From Adiantum capillus-veneris (taxonomy: Eukaryota > Streptophyta > Polypodiopsida > Polypodiales > Pteridaceae): a stretch of 64,000 nucleotides of DNA. The position numbers and the translations under genes are program-made. Positions 45,760 to 58,856 of the stretch are shown piece by piece. Each line of letters begins with the position of its first letter. The stretch's first letter is position 1. The stretch covers positions 124,108,043 through 124,172,042 of the forward strand of contig CM043960.1 in assembly GCA_014529385.2 (NCBI GenBank), in the 5' to 3' direction. A model generated the notes under the pieces. The model searched no databases. It had not been told where the DNA came from and saw nothing but the letters and a program-made list of their open reading frames with translations.

Positions 45760-46962
45760 CTATAATTCTCCATTGAGAAGCGCTCGCAGTGCTAGGAATA
45801 ATTCTGGATCTCCGTATAACTTAGATATGATAGTCGTACGTGTTTCTAAGGACATGAAATCCATCAGCTTGGAAACATTTAATGGCATCTTGTGGGACGT
45901 AGGACCCTGACAAGAGAATGGTGAAGATGGAATCTCCACTTTCTCAAGGGGGTCGGGCATTCCCTCACCAAACATTCTCTCTAGTAGGAAAGGTGTGTGT
46001 CCACTTTCAGATGTCCTACCCTCACTCTCTTCCCGAATGATACTGGGTATAGCTAACGGCCTGTAGTTCTTGTGAGGTTGAACTTGTGTGGGAAACACTG
46101 TGTCCGACATCTGGATATGTTTGGGTTCAGGTTCTAATGTTCGTTGAGTTTCTTCCACCAAACCCCTCAGTTGTTGGACTCGTTCAATTTCCACTGTTGG
46201 GTTTGGATAGGTTCCAATCTTTCTCTTGCAATCCTGATTTTTCGTCTCTCGTGGCTTATCTTGGGGGTTCGCAACTGGGTGGTTTAACTTTGAATACTCT
46301 TTTGGTGTTCGTCGTAATTCCCTCTCGTGATCCTCCTCACTGGCTTTTTCCTTTGTAGTAATAGTTTTGGTCTCCGTGGTCTCTATCGAATCTGAGTCAT
46401 CCTCAGGGTCATTCATATACACGGGATCCTCTCCTGTCCCTATGTTAGTCTTTGAACTAGGTTTTGAGCTAGAAGCATTGAGGGATTTCTTTCTTCGTGT
46501 TTTCTTATTTCTCGCTCGGCCAATGGATGCAGCATCTCTCTCTTCGAGGATGTAATTTTGCTTTTGGAGCATCGACCGTGTGAGTGCATTCACTGGTGCT
46601 ATGTTTATAGTTGGTGGTGTCCCATCAACAATCTCTATTATGTTCAATGGTGTGATTTTCGGTGCGTTTGGATTGTTAGGACACTGTGCAATCAAATGAT
46701 CTATGCCACAATGATTACAAGTGAGTATTGGCATTGCCAATGCACTCCCTTGACTTGTTTGCATTAGTGCAACATTCTTTTGCATTCTAATGGGGCACTC
46801 AGCTACTCGATGTGGTCCACCACATTCGTAGCACTGAAGAGGTGGTCTCCTGGCAAAACTATTAATGTTTTGGCCTCTTGCTGCTAGCGCAGTAGCTTGA
46901 TATACCGGTTTGATTTGTCCCCAATGGTCTTCCATATAGTACATGGGACACTCCTCAAGCAT
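45760..46962 (-). CDS. T2 region between gag and protease with two zinc knuckles
   Basis: Near the N-terminus are CYECGGPHRVAEC (about 46798-46842) and CNHCGIDHLIAQC (about 46678-46722), both C-x2-C-x3-H-x4-C. A long Thr/Glu/Lys-rich linker follows (for example ETTETKTITTKEKASEEDHE). The region joins gag to protease. Confidence 0.7.
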   Translation of the reverse strand: MLEECPMYYMEDHWGQIKPVYQATALAARGQNINSFARRPPLQCYECGGPHRVAECPIRMQKNVALMQTSQGSALAMPILTCNHCGIDHLIAQCPNNPNAPKITPLNIIEIVDGTPPTINIAPVNALTRSMLQKQNYILEERDAASIGRARNKKTRRKKSLNASSSKPSSKTNIGTGEDPVYMNDPEDDSDSIETTETKTITTKEKASEEDHERELRRTPKEYSKLNHPVANPQDKPRETKNQDCKRKIGTYPNPTVEIERVQQLRGLVEETQRTLEPEPKHIQMSDTVFPTQVQPHKNYRPLAIPSIIREESEGRTSESGHTPFLLERMFGEGMPDPLEKVEIPSSPFSCQGPTSHKMPLNVSKLMDFMSLETRTTIISKLYGDPELFLALRALLNGEL

Positions 46963-47001
46963 GTCGACTCCATAGGTGATACTAGAGTCTATGTCCTCTT
47001 T

Positions 47002-49727
47002 TCAATCTACATAAGTACTAGATGACTCGCAACCTATTTGGTTCATAGGTGTAACTCTTGGATGAGGGGGTTGTGGTCCTAGCACTGGAGGTGGCAACGG
47101 TGTGGTTTGGACCACATTTTGGGTTCTAGGGACCATGTGCTGTAATGGCAACTGTTGCTCCATGGGTGGGGTAGGCATCAATGCAGGAACTCGAGGTGAG
47201 TCTGCCCAAGCTATAGGCGGTCTATTTTCCATGATGCGTTTAAGCATTAGGCAATCCTTCGCTTGATGGACATACCTACCACACGCGTTACAAGTCCCGT
47301 TAAACTTTACTCTGAAAGTAGGGCATTCACTCGTAGTATGTGGGCCCAAGCAAATTGAGCACCATTGTTGCTCCCTTCTTGGATACATATGAGTGTTTTG
47401 TGGAGCACGATTACCCCTAAGGCTTTCTTGGATGGCCTTGGTGAGATCTGCCAAAGTCATCTCAGATATCGTTTGCTCTTTCACGATTGGCTTTATCTTC
47501 ATTGGCTCATGCCTTGACGCTTGCGAGCTACTAGACTTCGGCTCGGCGGACACTCTTTCTCCTGCAATCATTAAATTATCCTCCAATTGGATTGCATTCA
47601 TGGTGACTGCTTCCCAAGTAGTGATACCTCTAATGACTAGGCCATTATAGATACTTTCATGTAGTAGTTCCCTAATGAATCTATCGAGAAATTGGTTGTT
47701 GTTGAATCGCTCGTTTGGATTGCATCGAGAATTCAAATTCTTTAGGTGACTAATGAAGTCTCTCACGGATTCACCTTCTTCTCGTTGGGCTTTCTGAAGC
47801 TGAGAGTCTACACCCCAAAGTACTCCCTCTCGTATGTATTCTTTTAAGAACAGTCTCCTAAGAGTAGAGTAGATCGTTTTCTCTTCTACTCTTAAGGTTC
47901 TATACCAATCTCCAGCCTTTCTGCTTAGGGTCAAACTCAAAGCCTTACACTTATGTAGCTCATTGTGCTCTTCCAAGGAATCGCACACATGTTCAAAGAC
48001 TTCCATATGCTTTCTAGCATCTCCGTCTCCACTGATTTCTGTGTGAGCTTAGCTACTTGAACTGCCTTGCTCCTAGGTTCTCTATCAGGTGCACTACGCA
48101 TGTTTTCCGCAATAGAGCGACCGATAGTTTGAGCAAATGCTGCCAAATCTCCTATTTGAGCAGGTATAATGGGTGTATGTTCTCCTGGAACCACATGTGA
48201 GATGGGAGTTGGCCTTGGCCTTGGCATACGCGCGGCTCTTGGGTCCCAAATTTTGTATGGTGGTGTACCGGACGGTGGTCCAAAGTTTACAGGCGTGGCC
48301 CTAGGCATAGGGGGTGCCTGATATGGCATGTTATTATTAAATGGCATGGCTCCACTTGTATAAGAGCTTGGATAATTCCATTGTGGATTGTAAGCTCTTG
48401 GAATAATCGAAGGTGTAGGAGCTACATGAGGCTGAGGTACGACAGGTGCACATGATTGATACATACATGTAGGTATAGTTGGGGGCACTATGCTACTAGG
48501 CATCGGCGCAGTGTTAACAAATGAACTCCATGGTGTACTTCTTGTCATGTTCACCATTGGGATATGCATGGTAGCCGTAGTGTCATTAAGAGAAAGATGA
48601 GCTAGATATGGGAAGGTAAAGCTGCCACTTGTGGGCTCAGATTGTACTGAGGCTCCTGGCGAAACAACATATGGAGGATCAATGGGGTTCACTGAGGGAG
48701 TCTCCATTTGTGACAGGGTTGGTTGGTTGGCCTTTCCCGTATCCAAGAATCTCATTAGGCCTGTTGAAGGCATGTTGATCCCTGTGTTCTGTCTTTCTAA
48801 CTCGACAATCCTATGGAGGACATCACAGACTTTCTGTTGTTGCTCATCTATGCTAGTAGCACCCGATGTGGATTGTAGAACATCTAACCAACCCACATGA
48901 TAGGTGTGTCCTGTGTACCGATCAGTTAAAGCTTCTGCTTGTAGGTCATACTCCCAGTTTTTGTTTAGGAATATCCCATTTAGGCCTGGCGTGCTAGAGG
49001 TTTCCCTTGAAGTGGAAGCATTATTGCTCCCCATAGCTTGCCCCTCCGTGACTGCTACCTTCGGAGCACTCGGTTGCTCGGCTAGCATGATTGTTGTCAT
49101 AGGAGCCTTTGCTTTCAAGGCTCGACTTTGTTCTAGCCTTCGTAGGTTCTCAATTTCCCTCTCCCTTGTTGCTTGCATATAGCGTTCGATCTCTTGTACT
49201 TCGGCAAGACTCCTACCATCGAGTAGTAAAACCTCAGAGGGAGATAGTCCTAAAGGATCAGGAGGTGCAGTGGATGGAACATTCACATGCACACTCTGAA
49301 GAAGCATAGGGTCCATTTTAGGCATGAATGACAAATTTACTTCCCCACTCCCTTCATTTATTTCATTAACCGCATGTTCGGAGCGAGTAGCTCTACTAAG
49401 GGTCTCTTTTAAGCGGCTAAACACGCTGGACCCGGGCCCTGGGCCCATGGCATGCATGTCTGGACTTGAACTATCAGGGTTTGGTGTAGGATACCCCTCC
49501 ATGACTTCGTAGTCAGAGGAAGAATCACTAGACGCGATATGAGGATCTTGGGTCGCGCTACCTTGAGTCCCGGCCGAAGGTCCAGAACCTAGGGTGGAGG
49601 AATAATGGGTGCCCGCGTAAATGGAGGCACTACCAATATGCTCGTGCTCTAACACTCGTCTAGAGCGTAGGTTCATATGACTTGGATCCCCTAGAAGTGT
49701 CAGTGAGGGCCCGTAAAGGCTGCTCAC
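47002..49727 (-). CDS. gag: T2 gag region
   Basis: The N-terminal part (about 47940-49727) starts MSSLYGPSLTLLGDPSHMN. It has a Pro/Met-rich middle and LLLDGRSLAEVQEIERYMQA. The gag core (about 47390-48000) has KALSLTLSRKAGDWYRTL, LFLKEYIREG and SVRDFISHLKNLNSR. Two zinc knuckles follow: CSICLGPHTTSEC (about 47322-47365) and CNACGRYVHQAKDC (about 47250-47295). The core matches retrotransposon gag; the N-terminal extension is longer than usual for Ty3 gag. Confidence 0.8.
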
Positions 49728-50765
49728 CTAGTAATTTTGGGTGTTTTGCAACCCAAGTCTTTTCTTATTTATTTATTTTTTGATTTTTTGATTTTTTGGT
49801 ACTTTTTTTCTGACCCAGCTATAGAATAGAACGTATGATAGCTCAAAACAAGTGTCTCGGTCAGAGGGACATGCCGTGCTTTACAGCCCTCCGTTTGGTC
49901 ACTTTATGCCCTGGGAATCCCTAAAACCGTCAATTTCTAGTAGGAAACTAGGCCCAAATTAGAAAATCTAAGGGTGCAAGTGGGAAGAGAAGGGAGGAGA
50001 GTGGAGGACTTGCCCCACATGCTCTCATTCCCTCTTGAGGGGGTAGGGTATATATATAAGAGTGAGTCTAGTATATATCATAAGACTGAGGACTGAGGCC
50101 TGGGCCTGGTCTTGGGATTGGGCTTGAGATCTTCGATCCCGATCAAAATTTTAGTGTAGCCCCCCAGTCACTCACGCTTAAATATTTTTGGTTTTTTTTT
50201 TTAAACAAAATTTTTAATTTTTAATTAATTTATTTATTTTTGGGCGACGGCCCCGCGCGGTTTTGGTGACCCTTTCTTGGCCACACACACTGTCACCTAC
50301 CTAACCTCCCAGTCAACAGGCTCACAGCTCACAGACAGCTCACTACCTTATCTACTTACTAACAGTGCTGCTGACCACTAACTTATCTACTAACTAATCT
50401 GTTAACTGCTTACTGACAGTGAGCTAACTGTCCACCTACTTCCTCTCTCACTACCTTACTGTGCAAAGACTGTGTGCAGGCAAACCTTGACAGAAAATTG
50501 TGTACAGACTATGTGCAAGCAGAAATTGCTAACTGCCTTCCTACTTATTCATTCACTGCAAACAAGCTAACGACTACTAATTGTGCAAAGATTGTGTGCA
50601 AACAGAAAACACAACATTGTGCAGAAATCACAGAACTTGCAGACAACACAGAAATTAACAACTTGCAGAAAAACAACTCATTCCTCTTCCTCTTCCTCTT
50701 CTTTCCTACTACAAACAACTCATAGGAGAAGCACAAAGTGCCTCTTGGGCTTAGTGCAGGGCGAT
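49728..50765 (-). other. T2 leader
   Basis: About 1 kb between primer site and gag. It is A-rich on the element's strand directly before gag (plus-strand T runs at 49760-49810) and has scattered repeats of GTGCA.GCAAAC / TGTGTGCA. No palindrome array like that in A and LX was seen. Confidence 0.7.
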
Positions 50766-50783
50766 TCCCCGGCAGCGGCGCCA
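50766..50783 (-). other. Primer-binding site, tRNA-Asp type (T2)
   Basis: The plus strand TCCCCGGCAGCGGCGCCA differs by one base from the 3' end of plant tRNA-Asp. It lies four bases inside the LTR at 50788. Confidence 0.9.
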
Positions 50784-50787
50784 AAAA

Positions 50788-51446
<659 letters not shown>

Positions 51447-52602
51447 TGGCCTTGCCCCTGATCGGCTACATGCTCTTGCATATGTGTGTCAACAGGACCC
51501 TTGGCATGCTATTGCATAAATTGTATCACTAAAATGGATAATGTACTGACATTTTCATTTAAGGATGCAAAATTTGTTTCCATCTCACTAATATGCGTGC
51601 TTGAAGTGCTAGAAATTCTTGGATATCGAGCAATTCATAAGCGTCATCTCCTCCAGTAGCTTCACCACTACCCTCCATGAGAGTATCTGGCCGCAACCCA
51701 TCATTGGGAGGATCAGGCACACTGTGCTCAAAATCAAAAGTCATGTTGATAGTCAAATCCATGGCGACTATGCAGTGCTGGGAAGGAAAGAAGAATACCT
51801 TTATTCCAGAAGAGGTTGTAACCATAGTATGCACCACAAACGGTGACAATTAGCCATGCTAATTACACCGTCCCATCAAAGCCTTGCCAATCCGTAATTC
51901 CAACCATCCAAATACACCACTTGAACGTAATTGTCTCCTTTGAAACGTTGTAGACGACTTGATCTTCCCAAAGAAACAAGTGGTAATAGCTACTTGTTTG
52001 AAAATCTCAAAGCCGTCGAAAGTTAACCTTGACCCACTTCTGCAATTTATGCAATTTGGAGAATCTGCAAAAAATTGACGGCCTGTTGAAAAATTTCCTG
52101 GCCCCTTGTTGACGAGGTTATGTCAAACCTTGGCCAACAACCGGCAAAAAGGATGTGTACACTGTGTACGGGGTGTGTGCCGGGGTGGGCATGCACCCTT
52201 GTTTGAATTATTGGAGTGAATTGTCCAAGGCGGCCCAAAGCCTTAGGGTGTTTACTGGTGTGAAAAAAAACACAGGCACTGTCGGCTCTGGCAACCAACA
52301 GCACCATGAGAGCTTGCTATGAAGATGGCGGCCCTTGTGTTGCACTCCGGGGTTGGCTCTAGTGACGTGAAATGTCCACCATTGCAGCGTGAACCCGTCA
52401 ATTCCGGCCTCAGGGTATTTCATGTAGGTCGGCCTTCCGACTTCCCCCCTTGCAAGCGGTGCTGCCCACGCTGTGGCTTCCCTCTGTGTAGAGAATTTTC
52501 CCGCCTTTGGTAAGACTCAGGATCTCCATGGCCCTATTGGATGTACATGCAAAAGCATGAGAGGACCACACCTACCCTTGTCTACATTTAGCTCTGATAC
52601 CA
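51447..52602 (-). mobile_element. Element M, part 3: gag start, leader and primer site, broken
   Basis: M resumes after T2. The gag N-terminus is at about 51560-51760 (likely start MDLTINMTFDFEHSVPDPPN). A leader of about 750 bp follows, then AGCTCTGATACCA at 52590-52602, the complement of the initiator tRNA-Met primer site. The 5' LTR should start just right of it. A block 52607-52744 with TG and CA ends may be that LTR or its remnant, but there is no second copy in the window to test it. Confidence 0.75.
52590..52602 (-). other. Primer-binding site, initiator tRNA-Met type (M)
   Basis: The minus strand reads TGGTATCAGAGCT, the same as in G2. It fixes the 5' end and direction of M. Confidence 0.85.
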
Positions 52603-52744
52603 ATATGAAGCCTAGGGAACTACCTTCTAGGATTCACCACCCAACCTCCCATATCTATAGCCCTTGGCCTAAATTCCCAGTCCACACTGGTAGCCGACCT
52701 CTTGGCCCGGGTCTGTGACCCCCTTGGGATGCCCTTGGCATGAC

Positions 52745-52980
52745 AAATTGCCATCATAGTAGCCTTAGGCTTCTAGTAGTCCTTTAGGAACTCAATGCAG
52801 CGTATGATTGCATTTCTTGTGGCGAGTGTAGGATTTCTTGTGAGGCTTATGTTTTGAATAAGAATGAAGAGTAGAAGAGGCCGCTCTGAATAAGACTAAA
52901 GAGTAGAAGAGGCCATTAATGAATTTTTAGGGACCCATTGATATGTACCCCTTGTCAAGTCATGGTGGATCCTGGATGCA
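52745..52980 (-). pseudogene. Decayed T2-type W-P-K ORF fragment
   Basis: The minus strand resembles T2 41756-42481 over two segments: one encoding VPKGLLEA..GYYDG (T2: WIPKRLLEAQGYYDG) and one encoding TYQWVPK (T2: STYQWVPK). It is a remnant of another element of T2 type and is broken. Confidence 0.7.
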
Positions 52981-53338
52981 ACATTCTCTATTTTATCCAT
53001 GGAAGTTGAAGATTTAGAGGGTTGTGCCATAGGTAAGGACTAGTATGTGACCTGCGCGTTGCTACAGCCAAGAAAAGGAACGTATCTACCTTTGTAACAC
53101 ATTAATAAATCTCAAGGATTTCTTTGCTTTACCTCTTGTTATACCAATTAATACAATTGGAACTCTATTATAGTATACATACAATTGTTGTTCTATGTGT
53201 TGGTCAGTTTCTCTATCTAACTAATGATAGCACAATTAGCATAACATGGCAAGGAAGGAGGACCTACGGACCGTTGGGTGTGCTCACATGCACATAGGGG
53301 CATCAATAATAGATAATGTAAAAATTCCGTCCTCCTTG

Positions 53339-53340
<2 letters not shown>
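52981..53340. other. No gene seen
   Basis: Unclassified AT-rich sequence. Confidence 0.4.
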
Positions 53341-53372
<32 letters not shown>

Positions 53373-53385
53373 CCCCCCCCCCCCC
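53341..53385. repeat. (TC)15 followed by a C15 run
   Basis: 15 TC units directly joined to 15 C. Homopolymer G/C runs this long are prone to sequencing and assembly error. Confidence 0.95.
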
Positions 53386-54431
53386 TTCTTCTCTCCATCT
53401 TTCAAGATTCTTATCTTTGACTTCGACATTTGGTGGAGTGCAATTGATCTTGATGTCTCTGTTACTCTTCCTACTTTCTTGTGAGCAAGAAGCAATATGA
53501 TGCATCCATAATGCACACCATCACATAACCTATATTAGAGGGGTGAGTCAAGTAAAGTCATCACACAATGAGAAGAGATAAGGGCCGACAAAACACCAAG
53601 GTAACCAATGGAGCTTTGCTTTAGAGTGGAGTTTCCATGACATGAGATTTACCATTGGGAATTCAATGAGCCGCAAAATCACTGCTACTCTCTTTTGCTT
53701 GCTTGCAGCTGTCTCTTTCTTGGATCTCTGTAGTAGCAATGCAGATCATTGTGTAGTCTACAATAGAGAGGTTGTGTGTGTACCTCAGGCTGGCAATGCT
53801 ACCAATGGAAACAATTAATCTCCATTTACCAACCAAGAATGTCAGCAAGGTTTTAAAATGCAAGGGTCCATAAGCCACAATGTAATCAGAGAGCTTCTTG
53901 TGACTGAGAGAGGATTTGGCTATGTGATCTAAAGCTTCAAGTGCCTGAGAGTGGAGTTGACTGTGACATCGACTTCAACGTTGACAATGTGATTGGTCCA
54001 TGTAACCCTGCATGTAACTCTATATCTCTCTCTTGCTTCCTTGCATCTTTGGCTTGACTTGCAAATTTGTTACAATAGTAGTGACCATCATTGCCTAGTC
54101 TATAGTAGTAAAATTGCTTATCCTCCCCTTGGTCAACCTCTCCTCTACCTTTGGCTAGCAATGCCACCAATATTGTTGGTACACATGGCATACCTTAGCG
54201 GGGTGATTGAGAAAGAGATCTGCAAATTTTCGAATGACTCAAAATTATAAGATAGGCTTTACTGTCAAAATTTCCTAAATAATCAATGGAATTTAAGATG
54301 TTCCGTATGTCAGTCTTGAGGAAACTGGTTTTGTCCAACGTTATTAGTAGTTGCCAACGTGGTCATAGAGCTTCAAATCTCACGCATGGGGTTGGATTTT
54401 AATTGTGAAGGTGATTGGCTCTTCTAGCTTT

Positions 54432-54433
<2 letters not shown>
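53386..54433. other. Diverged repeat region, no recognised gene
   Basis: Two blocks about 340 bp apart share a framework: AGTAG...ATCATTG...TAGTCTA.A, then GGCT.GCAATGC.ACCAAT (near 53730-53815 and 54080-54175). Minus-strand frames of 71 and 84 residues cover them, but they carry no known domain, so I call it an old duplication rather than genes. Confidence 0.4.

Positions 54434-54496
<63 letters not shown>
54434..54496. repeat. (TC)n microsatellite
   Basis: A TC run of about 63 bp. Confidence 0.95.
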
Positions 54497-54499
<3 letters not shown>

Positions 54500-54517
54500 T
54501 ACATCTCTACTTGGAAA

Positions 54518-54663
54518 CGATCTCTTGTGTGTATCTTGTGCCCAAGATACAGTGGATGTTCATATCATCACCTAACCTATGCATAAACAATCTCTTGTGT
54601 GTATCTTGTGCCAAGATACAATAGATGTGCATATCATCACCTAACCTACAATCATGCATAAAC
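54518..54663 (+). repeat. Two tandem copies of a 70 bp repeat
   Basis: Both begin ATCTCTTGTGTGTATCTTGTG (54520 and 54590) and run to CATATCATCACCTAACCTA..GCATAAAC, with a few differences. Confidence 0.85.
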
Positions 54664-54716
54664 GGGTTAGAAAGATAGCTAAGTTATTTATCTTTTCATG
54701 TGTTTCATGTGTCATC

Positions 54717-54760
54717 ATGCGCGCATACGCGCGTGCACGCGCGCACGCACACACACACAT
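54717..54760. repeat. 44 bp alternating purine-pyrimidine run
   Basis: A perfect alternation from ATGCGCGC through GCACGCGC to ACACACAT, with no break for 44 bp. Such runs are prone to forming Z-DNA (established). Confidence 0.85.
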
Positions 54761-54974
54761 TGGATCTCGACTCGAGATCACAACTCATTGCTCATGCAAG
54801 GATTGCTCCCAGGAGTGTGTATGAATAAGAAGAAAAAACTGGAATGAACTTTTTATCACTCTAAGTGTTGTAGATTGGTTATCTCACCTCCCTCTTGAGT
54901 AGGTCCTGAGTTATCAAATAGATCTTATAGGTCTCTTGGGGTTGTTCTTATGATGTTAAAATATTTTATTCTTG

Positions 54975-55876
54975 TTGTTCAGGGTTCCATCGTTGCATAG
55001 CTCCAATGACCAACAAAATTATCAATCCGGAGGGAAACACTCACACGATTAGTGAGCTAATTATGGCAACACAAATGGTTAACTCTACGAAGTGAGCTTC
55101 ACGGCCTATGGAGGAGCTAAGCCACAATGAAGGGCAATCTCCACATCCGCTTCTCTTCACCTCCAATCAACCCAATCACACACACTACGATTGCAAGACA
55201 CATACAACACTAATCCTATCATGCAGCACACTAATCGCAAGCACACACACACATAGATCTATCAAGCACCACACTCCAATCAAACCTACATGCACACACA
55301 AGAAAAAGAGGGCAATCATGTAAGATTAGAGAGGGATTAACCACTAATTAATTAAGATCTAGTTAATCTAAGCTTATAGGCAATCATAAGAAGCATGAGA
55401 GAGGCATAGTGAAAGGGAATGAATCATTGATTGGTGTTAATCAAGTCTCATGAGCAAGGAGAAGCTCAAGGACTCCATAGCCACACACCTTAAGAGCTCT
55501 CACCAAAGAGTGCTCTCAACAAATGAGGTTGAGAACCCTAATTTCTTTTACACACTGCCTTATATACCTAGAGTAAAAATATGCAATGTTCGGGCGCCCA
55601 AGGTCTTTAGGGCTCCACCACTTACTAAATCTGCAACCTAGGCACACTAACTGACTTGTTCTTTACAGCTTGGAACTCCCATTGAGCCCGTAACACATTA
55701 GAAATATTACAATGGCTTGAAATAAATTGGGAATTTACAATACATGACCATTTTGGGAAAACATGGAAAATGTGTAACTCCAATCTTCACTGCTTCTTCA
55801 TGTTGATCTTCGATGTGCCATCCATACGTCTTCGGTCTTTAGCAACTTTTGTTAACTGACGTTGACTCAGTTAACA
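54975..55876 (-). repeat. Left LTR of P3 (3' LTR in element orientation), left border uncertain
   Basis: The right border is clear: GACTCAGTTAACA at 55876 followed by TTCCCCCCTTC, a purine run on the element's strand. The left border is guessed at the TGTTGTTC or TGTTCAGG near 54973-54977. No second copy is in the window. Confidence 0.5.
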
Positions 55877-55887
55877 TTCCCCCCTTC
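55877..55887 (-). other. Polypurine tract of P3
   Basis: The plus strand TTCCCCCCTTC beside the LTR end, as in LX and T2. Confidence 0.65.
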
Positions 55888-57039
55888 TGATTTTAGTGCC
55901 CATCCTCAGGAACTGTTGAAAAGTGTCCGCGGAGGCTGTGGAAGGTTTTGATTGGTTGTTGATGGGTTGATTGTCTTCATTTTTTGTTGAATTTGTTGAT
56001 GAGGTTCAATCTTCTACAACATCTTCATTTGTCCAAATATGTCTGTTGTGAGAGATGATGTTGCCTTTGCCCGTTGTAATAGCGTAATGAGGAGGCTTCT
56101 GTTTATTTATGAAAAGTATGTATAAGGGAAGTAGAATGATGAGATTCTAAATTAGGGTCTAATACCTGGATGACCAAAGGGAAAAAACCCAATGGGAAAA
56201 AAGTGCCTTTGGGATACGCGCATTATTGGATTATTTATTCGCATGGGAAATATTAATAAAGTACTCAAGGGATTATTTCCTGATAGATATGGAATTGAAA
56301 AGACAGCAAATATGAGAGGGTAACATGATGGAACATTGGTTTGCATGTTGTAGTCCACTCAAGGTGCATAGGTGGAAGCAAAAAGAGTGTCTAATGCATA
56401 TGTTCAATGGTGGGACATCCTATTTATGCATACAGAGAAATTCATGGAAAACAATATGCTGTGCAAGAAAGTTTTTGAGGGGGTTTTCAGAAAGATGGTG
56501 TAGCTATAAAAGCATATGACATGGGGCAAGCTGGCACCCCTTTAAGAATGTTTTTTGTTGATGAGGATATGTGCTCTCATCTTACTGTGCACTATGCATG
56601 AGTGTTGGACTCTACCACACTCCACCAATTTTAAGTTAATAGACTTCGACTCTTATGCTCATCTCATCCACCATGAGCGACATGACATAGATATGGTCAA
56701 CTCGTCCAGCTTGAGCGTAAGCCTAATAACTACGACTCTTAGCACAAAGTTTAATATGACTTGAAGCTTTGGGACTAATGCTTTGCTCTTTTATGGCTTA
56801 GCAGCCCGCCGACTCCGACTATGCCAAAGAGTGTTTTTTGTACCTTGGCGACTTGACTTTTTACATTCTTGTGCTTACTACAAACATTTCTTCATGTAAA
56901 AGTAAGCTTGAATCCTCAAAAAGAGGATTAGTGAAGGACCAAGTTGGCATTGAACGTTTCTTTTGCCATACCTATTTTATCTTCTTTGAATCTGCATTCT
57001 CGTTGGTTGGATTGTCCTTCTTTGAATTTAAAGACTCCA
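55888..57039. other. P3 3' region, no gene supported
   Basis: Mixed AT-rich sequence with short frames on both strands. No motif recognised. Confidence 0.4.
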
Positions 57040-58145
57040 TTATCTGTTTGATTCTCCAACTGGGCCTGTTGATAGGAGTCTTTGATGTTGTTGTAGGCAT
57101 CTGTTCACTGTCGGCATTTGGCTTTTGACTAGGAGCATTGAAAGACTTAGGAATCCAAATCTCTTGATGACCTTGGTATCTCCTTTGTTGACTTTGTTGA
57201 GCTCTAGGTCTTGTTGAACTCTTGAGATCTTCATGCAGGTTTGGTGTAATTGCAGTTGGCTTGTGGTTGACTGGTAGCCAAATCTTTGTATAGCCTGTGT
57301 AGAATCCTTGTCCAAGAGTAAGATTCTTTGAGATCCATCTTTGTTTGTATCCTCTTGAGAGATTTGGTAGAATTTAGCATCTTCTGACGTTGTTCTGATG
57401 TATACCTTCTTCTTAGGTAGCCTAGGATATTGTCGAGGTTAATACCTTGTGGGCTTTCTTTCTTGGGAGGGACATGACGTTACTTCATATGCTCTAACCT
57501 ATGGTTTTGGTACCCATATCCGTCTGTTACCTCCATAGTGCTCCTGTTCTTTTAAGCTCCATTGTGATGCTATCCATTCCATGTGTTTGTCTTTCTGTGT
57601 TGACTTCCTGTCTTTAATCTCAATTGGATCATTGACCTTGACTAAATTTCTCGGAACAAACACTTGCTTGACTTTCCTTTGCTTTCTTGAGTACTTTGGC
57701 TAAAATATATTTGCTTTTCTGGGTGTCTCCTTAGAGGTTTTAGTTGGGTCAACAATTGACTTGAAATTTTGAAAGCCTGACTTGCTAGAAGAAGGTGATC
57801 CATGAGGGTTCTTTGACGTAGAGACATATACTGTCACACCTTCTTTGCTAATCAGTGGAAGTTCCACTTTAGCGTTTCCTTTGTCTGCAAGATTTGTCTT
57901 TGATTCCTTTGACTTTGCAACTCTAAATCTAAAATTTTTGGTTCTATTGAAGATCTTTGTTCAGCTTTTGCCATGGTCTCATCTTGATCTAATTGTGTCT
58001 CTATGGAGGGTAGCTTGAGAATTTGTTTTCCAATCTGACTTGCATCGGTTGATTTAGCTAGCAATGAGTGATTGATCTTTGGATTTCCTATTGCTTCCTG
58101 GTTGTCTGCAACCTTGTTCTTTTTAATTTCTAGCTTTGGTGGCAT
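57040..58145 (-). pseudogene. P3 W-[IV]-P-K ORF region, broken
   Basis: Minus-strand reading gives EIWIPKSFNAP near 57150 and RRIWVPK near 57510, in Gln/Lys/Ser/Thr-rich sequence. It is the same motif as in T2's downstream ORF. It follows the protease-like segment, the same order as in T2. Confidence 0.5.
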
Positions 58146-58148
58146 TCT

Positions 58149-58849
58149 CTACTCACTAGCTTTCGTGGTTGCTCTTTGTTCTGTTTGATCTACACTTGCT
58201 ATTGCCTGATTGGCTTGAAGCTCTTCTGAAGTTCTGATTGATGGAGATGAATCATATTCAATAAGCTTTGCTTTGGCATCAGTCTCCATTCTAACTGTGC
58301 TTGAGGACTTTGTGCTGTCGACCGCGGGCGACCAATCTTGATCTCCATTCTTTGATGTCTGTGTTGACTCCGTCATGTTTGAGTTATGTATCTCTAACAT
58401 CTTCTGGGCCATTGAAATTCCCATTATGATTTTGTCTGGTATATCTTTTGCTGTGATTACATAGAATTGAGCTATGATGATCTGTGAACCCACTTCAAGG
58501 GTGGTGGAGATGATTCCCCAACATTCTGCTCGTTTGTTTCCAGATATGCTCACAAATTCAGGAGCATCTTCCAGCTTTGGTTGGCCACATCTTTTCCAAG
58601 TCGAAAAGACATGAGGTTCTTGTCTAATTGAAAATCTAGCTTTACTTCTCTTAACAGATTTTCTTTGTTCTCACCAACAATGCTGCACTTGATCGTCTCA
58701 GGATTTCTTTCTGTATTGACTGCTTTTGTTGTGGCCGTGTCCATGGGTTGAACTTTATTTGCATTTTCTTTGCTTTGATCACCTGCTTCAATCGATGTCG
58801 ACTCGTATGACTGTGATACTGCACTTTTTTTTTGCAAACTGATGAGCAT
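58149..58849 (-). pseudogene. P3 protease-like segment, tentative
   Basis: The minus strand reads SISGNKRAECWGIISTTLEV, then QIIIAQFYVITAKDIPDKII and MGISMAQKML. This follows the pattern of the middle and C-terminal part of retropepsin domains (a hydrophobic strand, then an [IL][IL][LM]G block). I do not see a clear D-[ST]-G motif. Tentative. Confidence 0.4.
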
Positions 58850-58856
58850 TATCTGC

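Noticed and set aside
53663-54191. Small host genes in minus-strand frames
   Set aside because: Frames are short, lie in an old duplication, and show no known domain or splice pattern.
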